Positions 38,724 to 47,877 of a stretch of DNA of 64,000 bases are shown one piece after another; within the stretch, counting starts at the first letter, position 1, and each line of letters begins with the position of its first letter. A program made the position numbers and the translations under genes. The notes beneath the pieces are model-generated. The model was not told where the DNA came from. It made no database searches and worked only from the letters and a program-made list of their open reading frames with translations. This DNA is from Chitinophaga pinensis (GTDB lineage: Bacteria > Bacteroidota > Bacteroidia > Flavobacteriales_D > Crocinitomicaceae): positions 1 to 64,000 of the forward strand of contig CAMAZP010000009.1 of NCBI GenBank assembly GCA_945863605.1. Reading direction: 5' to 3'.

Positions 38724-38733
38724 TTATTAAAAA

Positions 38734-39534
38734 TTAAAACAATAAAGAAATTCTGATAAGAATTTGACTCATCGTAGATTTGTTAGAAAAATAAATTGTT
38801 TCTAAAGTTGAATTATCTACTGTTGACAATGTTTGTTTGTTTTCTTTTCTATCTAAGTATTGAGGCGTAATACCATAGTAATAACCACCTTCAAGCATTA
38901 AACAAGTAGACCCAACAAAATTCCATTCAGCACCGGCAGAAAGTCCAATGGAACCTTGATAGAAAAATGCTTCACCTTGCGCTTTCATATTATTGTTTTC
39001 AATCATTTCAGTTGTACCTAACACATTTTGACCATAATCATTAAATTTGTTAGCAACCATAAAGCTATTACGAATCCCAAATTTTCCAAAATATCTAAAA
39101 TCCCCAATGAATTCAGTTCTGAAAAGGAGCATTAAGGGAACCGATACATATGTTGATTTTTGATTTCTGTCTGTTAGAGAGAATAATGTTCCACCACTCT
39201 GTTCATTTTGTAGAATTTCAGTGTCAGTATATCTGTAAAAAGTGGGTACGTTGGTTGAATATTTTGTAGTTGCAAAATCAAAATCTAATCCAGTAGCAAT
39301 ACCAAGATTTTTAGAACTTTTGAATGCGCTGTGCATTACTATGCCGATACTAAAGTTACCACCTAGGCCATTAGCTTCCATACGAGTCGTACCCATAGTT
39401 AATAAATTCATCCCAAGATTACTAGTCAAACCTGCTTGAACTCTTTTATCAGCTGCTGATTGTCCGAATACTAATCCTGATGCCAATAAGAATGCTCCAA
39501 GGAATTTAATTTTGTTAGTAAATATACTTTTCAT
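38734..39534 (-). CDS. PorT-family outer-membrane beta-barrel protein
   Basis: 266 aa. Signal peptide to about 25 (VFGQSA), then alternating amphipathic strands ending with a terminal aromatic-rich strand (ILIRISLLF), typical of small eight-strand barrels. No specific function is visible. First gene of the minus operon with nadE, WG-repeat and TonB-like genes. Confidence 0.75.
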   Translation of the reverse strand: MKSIFTNKIKFLGAFLLASGLVFGQSAADKRVQAGLTSNLGMNLLTMGTTRMEANGLGGNFSIGIVMHSAFKSSKNLGIATGLDFDFATTKYSTNVPTFYRYTDTEILQNEQSGGTLFSLTDRNQKSTYVSVPLMLLFRTEFIGDFRYFGKFGIRNSFMVANKFNDYGQNVLGTTEMIENNNMKAQGEAFFYQGSIGLSAGAEWNFVGSTCLMLEGGYYYGITPQYLDRKENKQTLSTVDNSTLETIYFSNKSTMSQILIRISLLF

Positions 39535-39553
39535 AAGATTTGGTTTTAATGTT

Positions 39554-39572
39554 TAAATTTGAAACAAAAATA
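39554..39572. promoter_or_regulatory. Divergent -7 boxes for gldB and the PorT-like gene
   Basis: The 54-nt gap holds TAAATTTG on plus (39554-39561) and TATTTTTG on minus (39565-39572), both matching TAnnTTTG, back to back. Clear -33 boxes are not visible. The two promoters would exclude each other. Confidence 0.4.
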
Positions 39573-39588
39573 AAGAATAATCCTTTAA

Positions 39589-40590
39589 ATGCGTTTATTA
39601 AAATTATTTCATTTAGTTATATTGCTTCAGATTTTACAAAGTTGTTCTTCTGATCCATATGACGTAGACACCACGAAAGTAAAATTAAAGTTAGATTTTA
39701 TAAATCTTGATTCGATTGTTAATTTTTCAAACAATCAAAAACTGATTGTATACAGAGTAGATTTGATTAAAACACATCGCGAAATTTTAGATTTTTCTTT
39801 TGGCTATTGTTTAGGAATTCCACTACAACCTGATACAACTTTTTTACGCAAAGTCAATGAATTTAAAAAGGATAAATACATTCAACGACTAGAGAAAGCA
39901 ATTCAAAAGTTACCTAAACAACAATTCAAATCAGAATTAACAGATGCTTTTAAACGTTTGAAATTCCATTTTCCTTCTTCAAAAATACCATCCTCTGTTT
40001 TCTTCGTGAATTCGCTTTTTTCTGCAAGTGTATTCTGTACAGAAAAGGAAATCGCAATTGGTATGGAACGTTATTTAGGTGCAAACGCTAGTGTTATTAA
40101 AGAATTGCCATCACAACAATTTTATGAATGGATTAAAATTGGAATGGAACCGCGCTACTTAACACGTGATGCTCTTGCAGCTTGGTTGATGACTAATTAT
40201 TTGGAAGAAACAAACGAGAATTATGCAGCTGAAATGATTCGTTGGGGTAAAATTCTATTTCTTTGTAAAGTTTTGTTACCTGAAGAAAAGGAAGAGATTA
40301 TTTTGAGATATACAGCATCGCAATTAGAATGGGCGATTGCAAGTGAAAAAGCCGTTTGGAGTTATTTGGTTGACAAAGAATTACTTTTTAAAACAGACGA
40401 AGAAACGAGAATTAATTTACTCAAAGAAGGTCCTTACTCAATAGGTTTACCAAAAGAAAGTCCAGATAGAATTGGACAATATATGGGTTATAAAATTGTT
40501 AAGCAATACATGGACGAGGAAGAAATTAGTCTTGAAAAATTGGTGGCAATGCCGTATAATGAATTACTCCAGAAATATAAAGTGAAATAA
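39589..40590 (+). CDS. gldB: Gliding motility lipoprotein GldB
   Basis: 333 aa. Lipoprotein signal LLQILQSCSS with the modified Cys at about 19. The body matches the GldB family (hydrolase-like; GTPLQPDTTF-like block, MTNYLEETNENYAAEMIRWGKILFL and ESPDRIGQYMGYKIVKQYM). GldB is essential for gliding and T9SS function in Flavobacterium johnsoniae (from general knowledge). Followed 3 nt later by gldC. Confidence 0.9.
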   Translation: MRLLKLFHLVILLQILQSCSSDPYDVDTTKVKLKLDFINLDSIVNFSNNQKLIVYRVDLIKTHREILDFSFGYCLGIPLQPDTTFLRKVNEFKKDKYIQRLEKAIQKLPKQQFKSELTDAFKRLKFHFPSSKIPSSVFFVNSLFSASVFCTEKEIAIGMERYLGANASVIKELPSQQFYEWIKIGMEPRYLTRDALAAWLMTNYLEETNENYAAEMIRWGKILFLCKVLLPEEKEEIILRYTASQLEWAIASEKAVWSYLVDKELLFKTDEETRINLLKEGPYSIGLPKESPDRIGQYMGYKIVKQYMDEEEISLEKLVAMPYNELLQKYKVK

Positions 40591-40593
40591 AAA

Positions 40594-40941
40594 ATGGAAG
40601 AAAAAATTTCAAAGAAATCAGAGATAAATATAAGTGTTGGATTAAATGAAAATAATTTGCCGCTTGCAATGCATTGGACAGCATCAGATGGAGGTATTGA
40701 TAAAGCTCCTGCAAGTGCATTCATTCTTTCTATTTGGGATCCGAAAGAAAAAAACACGCTAAAAGTTGATTTGTGGACTAAAGATATGACGGTTGATGAG
40801 ATGAAGCAATTTTTTCACCAATCCTTGCTTACAATGGCAGATACTTTTGAAAAAGCTACTGGTGAAACTTTAATTTGCGAAGATTTAAGAGATTATTGCT
40901 ATCATTTCGCTGATAAAATGAATATTTTACCAGAAAAATGA
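40594..40941 (+). CDS. gldC: Gliding motility protein GldC
   Basis: 115 aa, no signal peptide. Matches GldC throughout: ISVGLNENNLPLAMHWTASD, TKDMTVDEMKQFF and CEDLRDYCYHFADKM. Cytoplasmic partner in gliding; exact role unknown. Overlaps the DUF2797 gene by 4 nt. Confidence 0.93.
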   Translation: MEEKISKKSEINISVGLNENNLPLAMHWTASDGGIDKAPASAFILSIWDPKEKNTLKVDLWTKDMTVDEMKQFFHQSLLTMADTFEKATGETLICEDLRDYCYHFADKMNILPEK

Positions 40942-41735
40942 AGTTAGTTTTACAAAAAATGGATTCCAAATTGGAGTCAACTATCCAGTATTCTTTGCGA
41001 ACTCCTGATAATTCAATAGCAATGAATGAATTAATTGGGAAAGAGATTTCGCTACTGTGGAATGGTGTTATTTACTGTAGTAAATGCGCCAAAGTAACTA
41101 AGAAATCGTTTGGTGAAGGCTTTTGTTTTACTTGTTTTTCGAGTGCTGCGGAAGCTAGTCCATGTATATTACATCCCGAATTATGTGAAGCACATTTAGG
41201 AAAAGGCCGCGATTTAGAATATGAAGAACGCAATCACAATCAACCTCATTTCGTTTATTTGGCAGCAACTGATAAAGTTAAAGTTGGTGTAACGCGCGCC
41301 ACACAAATCCCAACACGATGGATTGATCAAGGTGCAAGTTCGAGTATTATTCTCGCTAAGACACCCAATAGATTTTTAGCAGGTTGCATTGAAGTAGCTT
41401 TGAAGGACTTCTTTACGGACAAAACAAATTGGCAGAACATGTTGCGTAATTTTCAAGATGAATCGATTGATTTGGAAGAAGAAAAATGGCAAGTCCACGA
41501 TGAATTACCATCAGATTTGACACAGTATTGGATTGAAAATGATGAAATAACAAACTTGAATTATCCCGTTTTGGAATATCCAGAGAAAGTTTCATCTATG
41601 AGTTTTGATAAAACACCCCAAATTCAAGGAAAGTTAACGGGAATAAGAGGTCAATATCTTATTTTTGATACTAAAAATGTATTAAATATTCGACGCCACA
41701 CAGGCTACGAAATCGAAATAAATGAAGGTAATTAG
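40938..41735 (+). CDS. DUF2797 protein
   Basis: 265 aa. Zinc-finger-like CSKCAKVTKKSFGEGFCFTC (about 48-67), CILHPELCEAHLG, then a domain with VYLAATDKVKVGVTRATQIPTRWIDQGA that resembles GIY-YIG nucleases (the GV[TS]R motif). Family widely conserved in bacteroidetes, function unestablished. Overlaps the GtrA gene by 14 nt and gldC by 4. Confidence 0.85.
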   Translation: MKLVLQKMDSKLESTIQYSLRTPDNSIAMNELIGKEISLLWNGVIYCSKCAKVTKKSFGEGFCFTCFSSAAEASPCILHPELCEAHLGKGRDLEYEERNHNQPHFVYLAATDKVKVGVTRATQIPTRWIDQGASSSIILAKTPNRFLAGCIEVALKDFFTDKTNWQNMLRNFQDESIDLEEEKWQVHDELPSDLTQYWIENDEITNLNYPVLEYPEKVSSMSFDKTPQIQGKLTGIRGQYLIFDTKNVLNIRRHTGYEIEINEGN

Positions 41736-42198
41736 TACAATTCACGGTATTTTAGATTTTTTCTATCCGCTAGTAAAACGGCTTTTTGACAAAACAACTT
41801 ATTATTATGCGGTTTGTGGAGTTGGGAATTTAGTTCTAAGTTGGATATTGTTCTACGTGTTTTATCAATTTGTTTTTAAGAAACAATTACTTTACATAGC
41901 AGTAATTGACTTCACTTTTTCAGCCTACACCTTAACTGCATTTACTTGTTTTCTTATCACTTTCGTAATTGGTTTCCTATTGATGAAATATATTGTTTTC
42001 ACAGGAAGTGGGCTAAAAGGAAGGGTTCAATTATTTAGATATGGATTAAGTGCGTTGATTTCAGGAATGGTCAGTTGGGGATTATTGAAAATATTTATTG
42101 AAGTTTTTGATTTTTTTCCTTCTATTGCAAATATTCTCGCTTCTTGTTTGGTGGTCATCGTAAGTTATTTATTGCAACGAAAGTTTACATTCAAGTAA
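41722..42198 (+). CDS. GtrA-like membrane protein
   Basis: 158 aa, four membrane segments (about 28-50, 65-85, 105-125, 130-150) and the terminal YLLQRKFTF motif that marks GtrA. GtrA family members help flip glycosyl lipids for surface polysaccharide modification. The 14-nt overlap with DUF2797 suggests translational coupling. Confidence 0.85.
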   Translation: MKVISTIHGILDFFYPLVKRLFDKTTYYYAVCGVGNLVLSWILFYVFYQFVFKKQLLYIAVIDFTFSAYTLTAFTCFLITFVIGFLLMKYIVFTGSGLKGRVQLFRYGLSALISGMVSWGLLKIFIEVFDFFPSIANILASCLVVIVSYLLQRKFTFK

Positions 42199-42247
42199 TA
42201 GTATCATGCATTTACCTACTTTTGCTTTGTAACAAAAATAATATCTT

Positions 42248-42715
42248 ATGAAATTATCTCTTATTTTTTTAGCTGTATTAAGCTTAATTGTATTCAGCAA
42301 CATGACAATTGCTCAAATTTCTTTGGTTGATTTGGATTGTAGTTCAATCGAAGGTTTTCCTGTTTTAACAAAAGCTCCTGAAGGGGTTAAAGGTGTTGAA
42401 CAATATGGGTCAGTTAAAATTTCGAACGGTGCAAAATTTCAAATGGAGTTGAACTCAGTTTATGATTTTTCTATTGCTGCTGCCAAAAAAGAAATTGAGG
42501 CAAATGACATTAATAAACTTAAAAAATATATTATTGATGAACCTAATGGAATTATTTACCAAACAGAGGTAATGGGACAAATTCAATATCATTTCATATA
42601 TTTCCTAATCGGAGAAGAGGAGTCTTTTTACTTTCAAAATGTAAAGGGTCCAACTTATGATTTAGAGTCTATTAACGTGATGTATGAAGCTGCTAAAACT
42701 AGTAAAATCAAGTAG
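42248..42715 (+). CDS. Secreted protein of unknown function
   Basis: 155 aa with a signal peptide to about 23 (NMTIAQ). The mature part has no motif I recognise. A TACTTTTG box precedes it (near 42220) and a terminator follows, so it is a single-gene unit. Confidence 0.6.
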   Translation: MKLSLIFLAVLSLIVFSNMTIAQISLVDLDCSSIEGFPVLTKAPEGVKGVEQYGSVKISNGAKFQMELNSVYDFSIAAAKKEIEANDINKLKKYIIDEPNGIIYQTEVMGQIQYHFIYFLIGEEESFYFQNVKGPTYDLESINVMYEAAKTSKIK

Positions 42716-42734
42716 AAAGTAATTAACTAAGTTT

Positions 42735-42766
42735 AACCGATATTCTCAGGAGTGTCGGTTTTTTTA
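42735..42766 (+). terminator. Intrinsic terminator
   Basis: AACCGATA/TGTCGGTT stem (8 bp, one G-T) with 10-nt loop and a T-run, 20 nt after the stop of the secreted-protein gene. Confidence 0.8.
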
Positions 42767-42786
42767 TTTTTGAATAATCAATGCTA

Positions 42787-42837
42787 CAAAAAAAAATCTA
42801 CCTTTTCATTTTTTTTTTAAAGTTGAAAAGGTAGATT
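42787..42837 (-). terminator. Intrinsic terminator for the phosphatase gene
   Basis: Perfect 14-bp inverted repeat (AATCTACCTTTTCA, 42795-42808; its complement 42824-42837) followed on the minus strand by a run of T. It serves the convergent PhoD-like gene. Confidence 0.82.
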
Positions 42838-42873
42838 ATATTTTGAAAGATATGGAAGCAACTATTAGATAAA

Positions 42874-44715
42874 TTACAATTTAACCATTCTAACTAGTTT
42901 ATTGCTTTTATCATCAGTAATTTGAATTTGATAAATTCCAGCATTTAAGTTTTCACCATCGATTTTGAGATAATTCAGCCCATTCTGAGTTTGGTAATTT
43001 TTAGTTTGTAATAGTTTTCCATCTTGATTAAAAACTTTTACTGTTATTTTCCCTTGTTTAGATGCATTATATTGAACAGTAATTTCCTTTTCAAATGGAT
43101 TAGGATAAGCTCCTACCCAAATTAATGAGTTATCGATATTTGATACACTTATTGTAGGATCAATCATTGGTGCTAAATTACAATTAGAATGATTTCTTGA
43201 AGATTCTGTGCTTGAACTATTTAGGAATCTTTCACCAGAATTTACGTGGAATTTGTTTCCTAGACTTACATTAGTAGAAGGAGTTGTTATTGAATTACAA
43301 AACCAATAGTCACCTTGTACGCGTTGTTGATTGATATCTAAAACTAAATATCCTTTTTTTGTCAAATCAGACCATTTTATGTGTGGATTAGCTGCTGTTA
43401 TTAATGCAGTTGGAATACCAAGTGGTGAACTTGAGCTAGTTACACTAGTTATTACATATTCAACACCTGCGCTACCTGCCCCGGTCGAAGAATTATAACC
43501 TGTATGTGGTAAATCATTTGCCCAAGAAGTATGTATATCTCCAGTCAATACGACTATATTTTCTATGTTATTATCTAAAATATGATTATATAATTTAGTT
43601 CTTTCTGCAGGATATCCATCCCATTGATCTGTGTTTAAAACCGCACCAAATGCAGTTAAAGGAGCCATCATAACTTGTTGACCAAGGATATTCCATTGAG
43701 CAGTACTATTTTCAAGTTCCGTTGCCAACCAATTGTATTGTTCATTTCCCAAAATAGTTCTGTTTGGATTGCTTGTTTCTGGGTCAGTTGCTCCAACTTG
43801 TTCTTCTCGACCTTCAAGTCGTGTATCTAACATATATAAGTTAATTAAATTTCCGTAAGTGATTTTTCGATATAGTCTTGTTGAATCTTCGCTTTGTTCA
43901 CGTACGGGCATCCACTCGAAATATGCTTGCTTACCACTTGATTTTCTGGCAGACCATGATCCTTCTGCTCCTTCTGTATGGTTTTCTGCACCATTCATCC
44001 ACGAATTATTTGCTGTTTCATGATCGTCCCAAACGGATATAAATGCATATTGTTGGTGAACATTTCTTAAATCTTTATCTAATCGATAATGAGAATATCG
44101 TGTTCTGTAATCGGTTAACGTAACAATTTCATTTGCAGGTTCAACAATTCTTCCATCAACTCCAGGTGCAGCAACGTATTCATATATATAATCACCTAGG
44201 TGTAAAACAGCGTCGATATCATTTCTTTCAACAATGGAAGCATATGAATTAAAATAACCATTTTCGTAATCTGAACAAGAAACAACTGCAAAACGCACAC
44301 TATCAGCATTTGTAGATGGAGCAGTTTTCATTCTTCCAACCAATGAGTTAGTACCTTCATAAGTAAAGTCATAATAATAACAGGTTTTTGGACTCAAGCC
44401 AGTAACATCAACCTTAACAGTAAAATCTCTCAATGATGAAGTTGATGCAGTTCCTATTGAAACGATGTTATTCATATTTACATCACTTGCAACTCTCCAA
44501 CTGACAAGTATAGCTTCTCCTGGTTGAACTGTTGTTGAAGGAGTTACTCTTGTCCAAATTATTACACGGTCAGAAAGTGGATCACCAGAAGCTACGCCGT
44601 GATAAAAAGGAGCTAATTGTGGTATTAATCCACTTCGAACATTGTATTCATTTTGACTAAAAAATGACTGAAATCCTACTAAAAATAAGGAAATAAAGAG
44701 TAAATTATTTTTCAT
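42874..44715 (-). CDS. PhoD-like phosphatase with T9SS sorting domain
   Basis: 613 aa. Signal peptide to about 21, PhoD-type N-terminal domain (HGVASGDPLSDRVIIWTR, about 39-57), metallophosphatase core with VVSCSDYENG, LHLGDYIYEY, SVWDDHETANN and VLTGDIHTSW (Ca/Fe ligands), and a C-terminal T9SS domain (AYPNPFEKEITVQ, NAGIYQIQI). Releases phosphate from phosphodiesters or monoesters outside the cell. It could be regulated by phosphate starvation, but no Pho-box-like repeats are obvious. Confidence 0.92.
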   Translation of the reverse strand: MKNNLLFISLFLVGFQSFFSQNEYNVRSGLIPQLAPFYHGVASGDPLSDRVIIWTRVTPSTTVQPGEAILVSWRVASDVNMNNIVSIGTASTSSLRDFTVKVDVTGLSPKTCYYYDFTYEGTNSLVGRMKTAPSTNADSVRFAVVSCSDYENGYFNSYASIVERNDIDAVLHLGDYIYEYVAAPGVDGRIVEPANEIVTLTDYRTRYSHYRLDKDLRNVHQQYAFISVWDDHETANNSWMNGAENHTEGAEGSWSARKSSGKQAYFEWMPVREQSEDSTRLYRKITYGNLINLYMLDTRLEGREEQVGATDPETSNPNRTILGNEQYNWLATELENSTAQWNILGQQVMMAPLTAFGAVLNTDQWDGYPAERTKLYNHILDNNIENIVVLTGDIHTSWANDLPHTGYNSSTGAGSAGVEYVITSVTSSSSPLGIPTALITAANPHIKWSDLTKKGYLVLDINQQRVQGDYWFCNSITTPSTNVSLGNKFHVNSGERFLNSSSTESSRNHSNCNLAPMIDPTISVSNIDNSLIWVGAYPNPFEKEITVQYNASKQGKITVKVFNQDGKLLQTKNYQTQNGLNYLKIDGENLNAGIYQIQITDDKSNKLVRMVKL

Positions 44716-44848
44716 ATCAATCCATTATATTTTAACACAAATTAAGTGTTTTTATTTCCTGTAATTAGAATTTTAAAATGAATATTTAATTAAGTTAATG
44801 TATATTTAATCTTAATAAAATTGGATTTTTAAAGATTTTCAACTGTTA

Positions 44849-46066
44849 TTATGAATTTGTTTTCTTTTTTCGTTGTTGAGATGTTGGTTTTGGACGTGAA
44901 AAAACACGTTTTTCTATCTCATCAATTTTACCTGTCGAAGGAAATGGATGATTGCTCACCACAGGTACCGTCATTCCAATCACTTTTTGAATGTCTTTTA
45001 GGTACGCTTTTTCTTCTGTGTTACAAAACGAAATAGATTTTCCAGAAGCTCCTGCACGACCTGTTCTACCAATACGGTGAACATAGGTTTCAGGGATATT
45101 TGGAATGTCGTAATTGATCACATACGCTAATGAATCGATATCAATTCCACGAGCTGCTATGTCGGTTGCAACTAACACACGTGAGATTCTTTCTTTGAAA
45201 TTTTTCAGTGCGTTTTGACGTGCGTTTTGTGATTTATTTCCGTGAATTGCTTCTGCCTTGATGTCATTTTTCAAAAGGATTTTCACCAATTTATCAGCGC
45301 CATGTTTTGTTCTTGTGAAAACCAAAGCGGTTTCAATATTTTGTTCTTCTAAAACGTGCAAAATCAAATCCTTTTTTTGGTCGGTGTCCACAAAATACAT
45401 TTCTTGTTGTATCGTTTCTGCAGTTGAAGAAACGGGACTTACTTCCACATGACTTGGGTTTGTTAAAATTGAATTTGCTAAGGAAGTGATTTCTTTAGGC
45501 ATCGTTGCTGAGAAGAACAATGTTTGACGTTTTTCAGGAATGATTTTGATGATTTTTTTAACGTCGTGAATAAACCCCATGTCTAACATGCGATCAGCTT
45601 CGTCCAAGACAAATATCTCCAATGTTTTTAAACTGATAAATCCTTGTTGAATCAAATCTAGTAAACGTCCAGGTGTAGCAATTAAAATATCAATTCCAGC
45701 TTTTAAACGATTTACTTGTGAATGTTGACTTACACCACCAAAAATAACCGCACTTTGTTGTTTCAAATTCTGACCGTAATCCTTAAAACTTTCGTGAATT
45801 TGAATTGCCAATTCCCTTGTAGGTGTGACTATTAAAGTACGAATTACTCGTCTGCCGTTTGTTGGTTTCGTATTTTCTAAACGTTGTAAAATTGGAATAG
45901 CAAAAGCCGCTGTTTTCCCCGTTCCAGTTTGGGCGCATCCCATAATGTCTTTTCCTGCTAATACAATTGGAATTGCTTGTTCTTGGATTGGAGTAGGTTG
46001 TGTATAACCTTGGGTGTCAAGAGCGTTTAAAATCGGCTCTAAAAGATTTAGTTCTTTAAATGTCAT
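44849..46066 (-). CDS. RhlE-like DEAD-box RNA helicase
   Basis: 405 aa. Q motif GYTQPTPIQEQAI, AQTGTGKT, PTREL, VLDEADRMLDMGF, FSATMP and HRIGRTGRAG all present; the C-terminal tail is short, lysine/arginine-rich (SQQRKKKTNS). The DRMLDMGF form is typical of RhlE. The start follows an exact TACCTTTG box at 46126-46133. Confidence 0.93.
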   Translation of the reverse strand: MTFKELNLLEPILNALDTQGYTQPTPIQEQAIPIVLAGKDIMGCAQTGTGKTAAFAIPILQRLENTKPTNGRRVIRTLIVTPTRELAIQIHESFKDYGQNLKQQSAVIFGGVSQHSQVNRLKAGIDILIATPGRLLDLIQQGFISLKTLEIFVLDEADRMLDMGFIHDVKKIIKIIPEKRQTLFFSATMPKEITSLANSILTNPSHVEVSPVSSTAETIQQEMYFVDTDQKKDLILHVLEEQNIETALVFTRTKHGADKLVKILLKNDIKAEAIHGNKSQNARQNALKNFKERISRVLVATDIAARGIDIDSLAYVINYDIPNIPETYVHRIGRTGRAGASGKSISFCNTEEKAYLKDIQKVIGMTVPVVSNHPFPSTGKIDEIEKRVFSRPKPTSQQRKKKTNS

Positions 46067-46125
46067 AAAATGGATTCCATTCTAAGCTTAACAAAATAAA
46101 TTAAATGAAAGACCTAGAATTTGTG

Positions 46126-46133
46126 CAAAGGTA
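46126..46133 (-). promoter_or_regulatory. -7 box (TACCTTTG) for the rhlE-like gene
   Basis: Exact TAnnTTTG on the minus strand (CAAAGGTA on plus), giving a leader of about 50 nt. Confidence 0.5.
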
Positions 46134-46274
46134 CACTTTATAAATTGGTTTGTTAAAATTTATTTGCTTCTCAAAATATATAAACTATGTAATTAATTGT
46201 TAATCAATGCTTTTATAAGACTTAAGAGAGTTGAGATTTTGATTTTTTTAATCTCTAAAAATAAAATTTTCACG

Positions 46275-46310
46275 TAAAAAAAAAAAAGACCAATCAAAGA
46301 TCAGCCTTTT
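46275..46310 (-). terminator. Intrinsic terminator after lpdA
   Basis: Minus-strand RNA: AAAAGGCUGAUC-UUU-GAUUGGUC then a long U-run. The 8-bp stem uses three G-U pairs, so it folds on the minus transcript but would carry mismatches on plus. Confidence 0.7.
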
Positions 46311-46333
46311 AATTTTATATCGAAAAATCTAAA

Positions 46334-47737
46334 CTAAACGTGCAACGCTCTATTTTCTGTTGCTGCTAACGCTGCCTCTTTTACACCTTCTGAATAAGTC
46401 GGGTGTGGGTGACAGATTCGTGCCATATCTTCTGCTGATGCTCTAAATTCCATTGCTGTAACTGCTTCCATGATCAAATCTGCTGCACGTGCTGCAATCA
46501 TGTGAACACCTAAAACTTCATCCGTCGTTTTATCGGCTAATATTTTGATAAATCCACCTGTATCCATACTTGCACGTGCTCTTCCTAAAGCTTTAATTGG
46601 GAAATTTCCAACTTTGTATTCAATTCCATCAGCTTTCAATTCTTCTTCTGTTTTACCAACTGCAGCAACTTCAGGCCATGTGTAAACTACTCCTGGAACC
46701 AAATTGTAATTCAAATGTGGTTTTTGTCCTGCTAATAATTCTGCAACATAAACACCTTCTTCTTCTGCTTTGTGTGCCAACATTGCTCCACGAACAACAT
46801 CGCCAATTGCGTAGATAGTTGGAACAGCCGTTTGTAAATGATCGTTCACTTCAATTTGTCCACGATTGTTTGCTGTCAAACCAACATTTTCTAAACCTAA
46901 ACCAGCTGTGTATGCTTTTCTACCAACAGCAACCAAGCAATAATCTGCTTCAAAAGTCACTTCTTCCCCTTTTTTGTTCAAAGCAGTTAATACAACGGAT
47001 TTACCTTTATTTTCCACCTTTTGAACACGGTGTTCTAATTGGAATTTAAAACCTTCTTTTTTCAAAATTTTAGCGAATTCTTTTCCAATTGACGCATCCA
47101 TCGTTGGAAGAATCGTTGATGCAAATTCGATTACTTCAATTTCAGTTCCTAAACGACCATAAACTGAACCAAGTTCTAAACCAATAACTCCAGCTCCAAT
47201 CACAATCATTTTCTTTGGAATTTCCTGTAAACTTAAAGCTTCAGTAGAGGTGATGATGCGTTTTTTATCAGGTTCCATTCCTGGGAAGAAATTTGGTTTT
47301 GAACCAGTTGCAATGATGATATTTTTTCCTGTAAGGTTATTTGAAGTTCCGTCAGCAGCAGTAACTTTTACAGTGTTTTTATCAACGAATGAACCAATTC
47401 CAGTATGAACCTCAATTTTATTTTTGTCCATCAAGAATTGTACACCCGCACACGTTTGACTCACAACATCATTTTTGCGCTGAATCATTTGCTTGATGTT
47501 CGCTTTTAGACCTTTTAGTTCAATTCCGTGTTCACCGAAATTATGTGTTGCATTGTGAAAATGCTCGGAAGAGTCCAATAGCGCTTTTGAAGGAATACAA
47601 CCTACATTTAAGCAAGTACCACCTAAAGTGTTGTATTTTTCAATAATAGCAGTTTTCATTCCCAATTGGGCACAGCGAATAGCAGCCACATATCCTCCAG
47701 GGCCAGAACCAATGATAATTACGTCGTATGAACTCAT
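46334..47737 (-). CDS. lpdA: Dihydrolipoyl dehydrogenase
   Basis: 467 aa from ATG at 47737 (MSSYDVIIIG); the track's start at 47776 adds 13 residues before the family start. FAD site GSGPGGYVAAI, redox disulfide GGTCLNVGCIPSK (about Cys41/Cys46), NAD site IGAGVIGLELG, and C-terminal HPHPTYSEGVKEAAL with the catalytic His. E3 component of 2-oxoacid dehydrogenases. A TAACTTTG box (47755-47762) sits about 18 nt upstream. Confidence 0.95.
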   Translation of the reverse strand: MSSYDVIIIGSGPGGYVAAIRCAQLGMKTAIIEKYNTLGGTCLNVGCIPSKALLDSSEHFHNATHNFGEHGIELKGLKANIKQMIQRKNDVVSQTCAGVQFLMDKNKIEVHTGIGSFVDKNTVKVTAADGTSNNLTGKNIIIATGSKPNFFPGMEPDKKRIITSTEALSLQEIPKKMIVIGAGVIGLELGSVYGRLGTEIEVIEFASTILPTMDASIGKEFAKILKKEGFKFQLEHRVQKVENKGKSVVLTALNKKGEEVTFEADYCLVAVGRKAYTAGLGLENVGLTANNRGQIEVNDHLQTAVPTIYAIGDVVRGAMLAHKAEEEGVYVAELLAGQKPHLNYNLVPGVVYTWPEVAAVGKTEEELKADGIEYKVGNFPIKALGRARASMDTGGFIKILADKTTDEVLGVHMIAARAADLIMEAVTAMEFRASAEDMARICHPHPTYSEGVKEAALAATENRALHV

Positions 47738-47754
47738 TTGAATCGAATTTTTGG

Positions 47755-47762
47755 CAAAGTTA
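47755..47762 (-). promoter_or_regulatory. -7 box (TAACTTTG) for lpdA
   Basis: Matches TAnnTTTG on the minus strand. No -33 at a good distance. Confidence 0.4.
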
Positions 47763-47866
47763 TAACATCTAAGCAAACGAAATTCGATTCGTGACGAAAA
47801 GTTGAATATGTGGTTTAATTTTAAAAAGCATAGATTCTGTTTTCATAAATTTAATAAACAATTTCC

Positions 47867-47874
47867 TACTTTTG
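47867..47874 (+). promoter_or_regulatory. -7 box (TACTTTTG) for purT
   Basis: Exact TAnnTTTG ending 3 nt before the purT ATG at 47878, implying a leaderless mRNA. Confidence 0.5.
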
Positions 47875-47877
47875 TCT

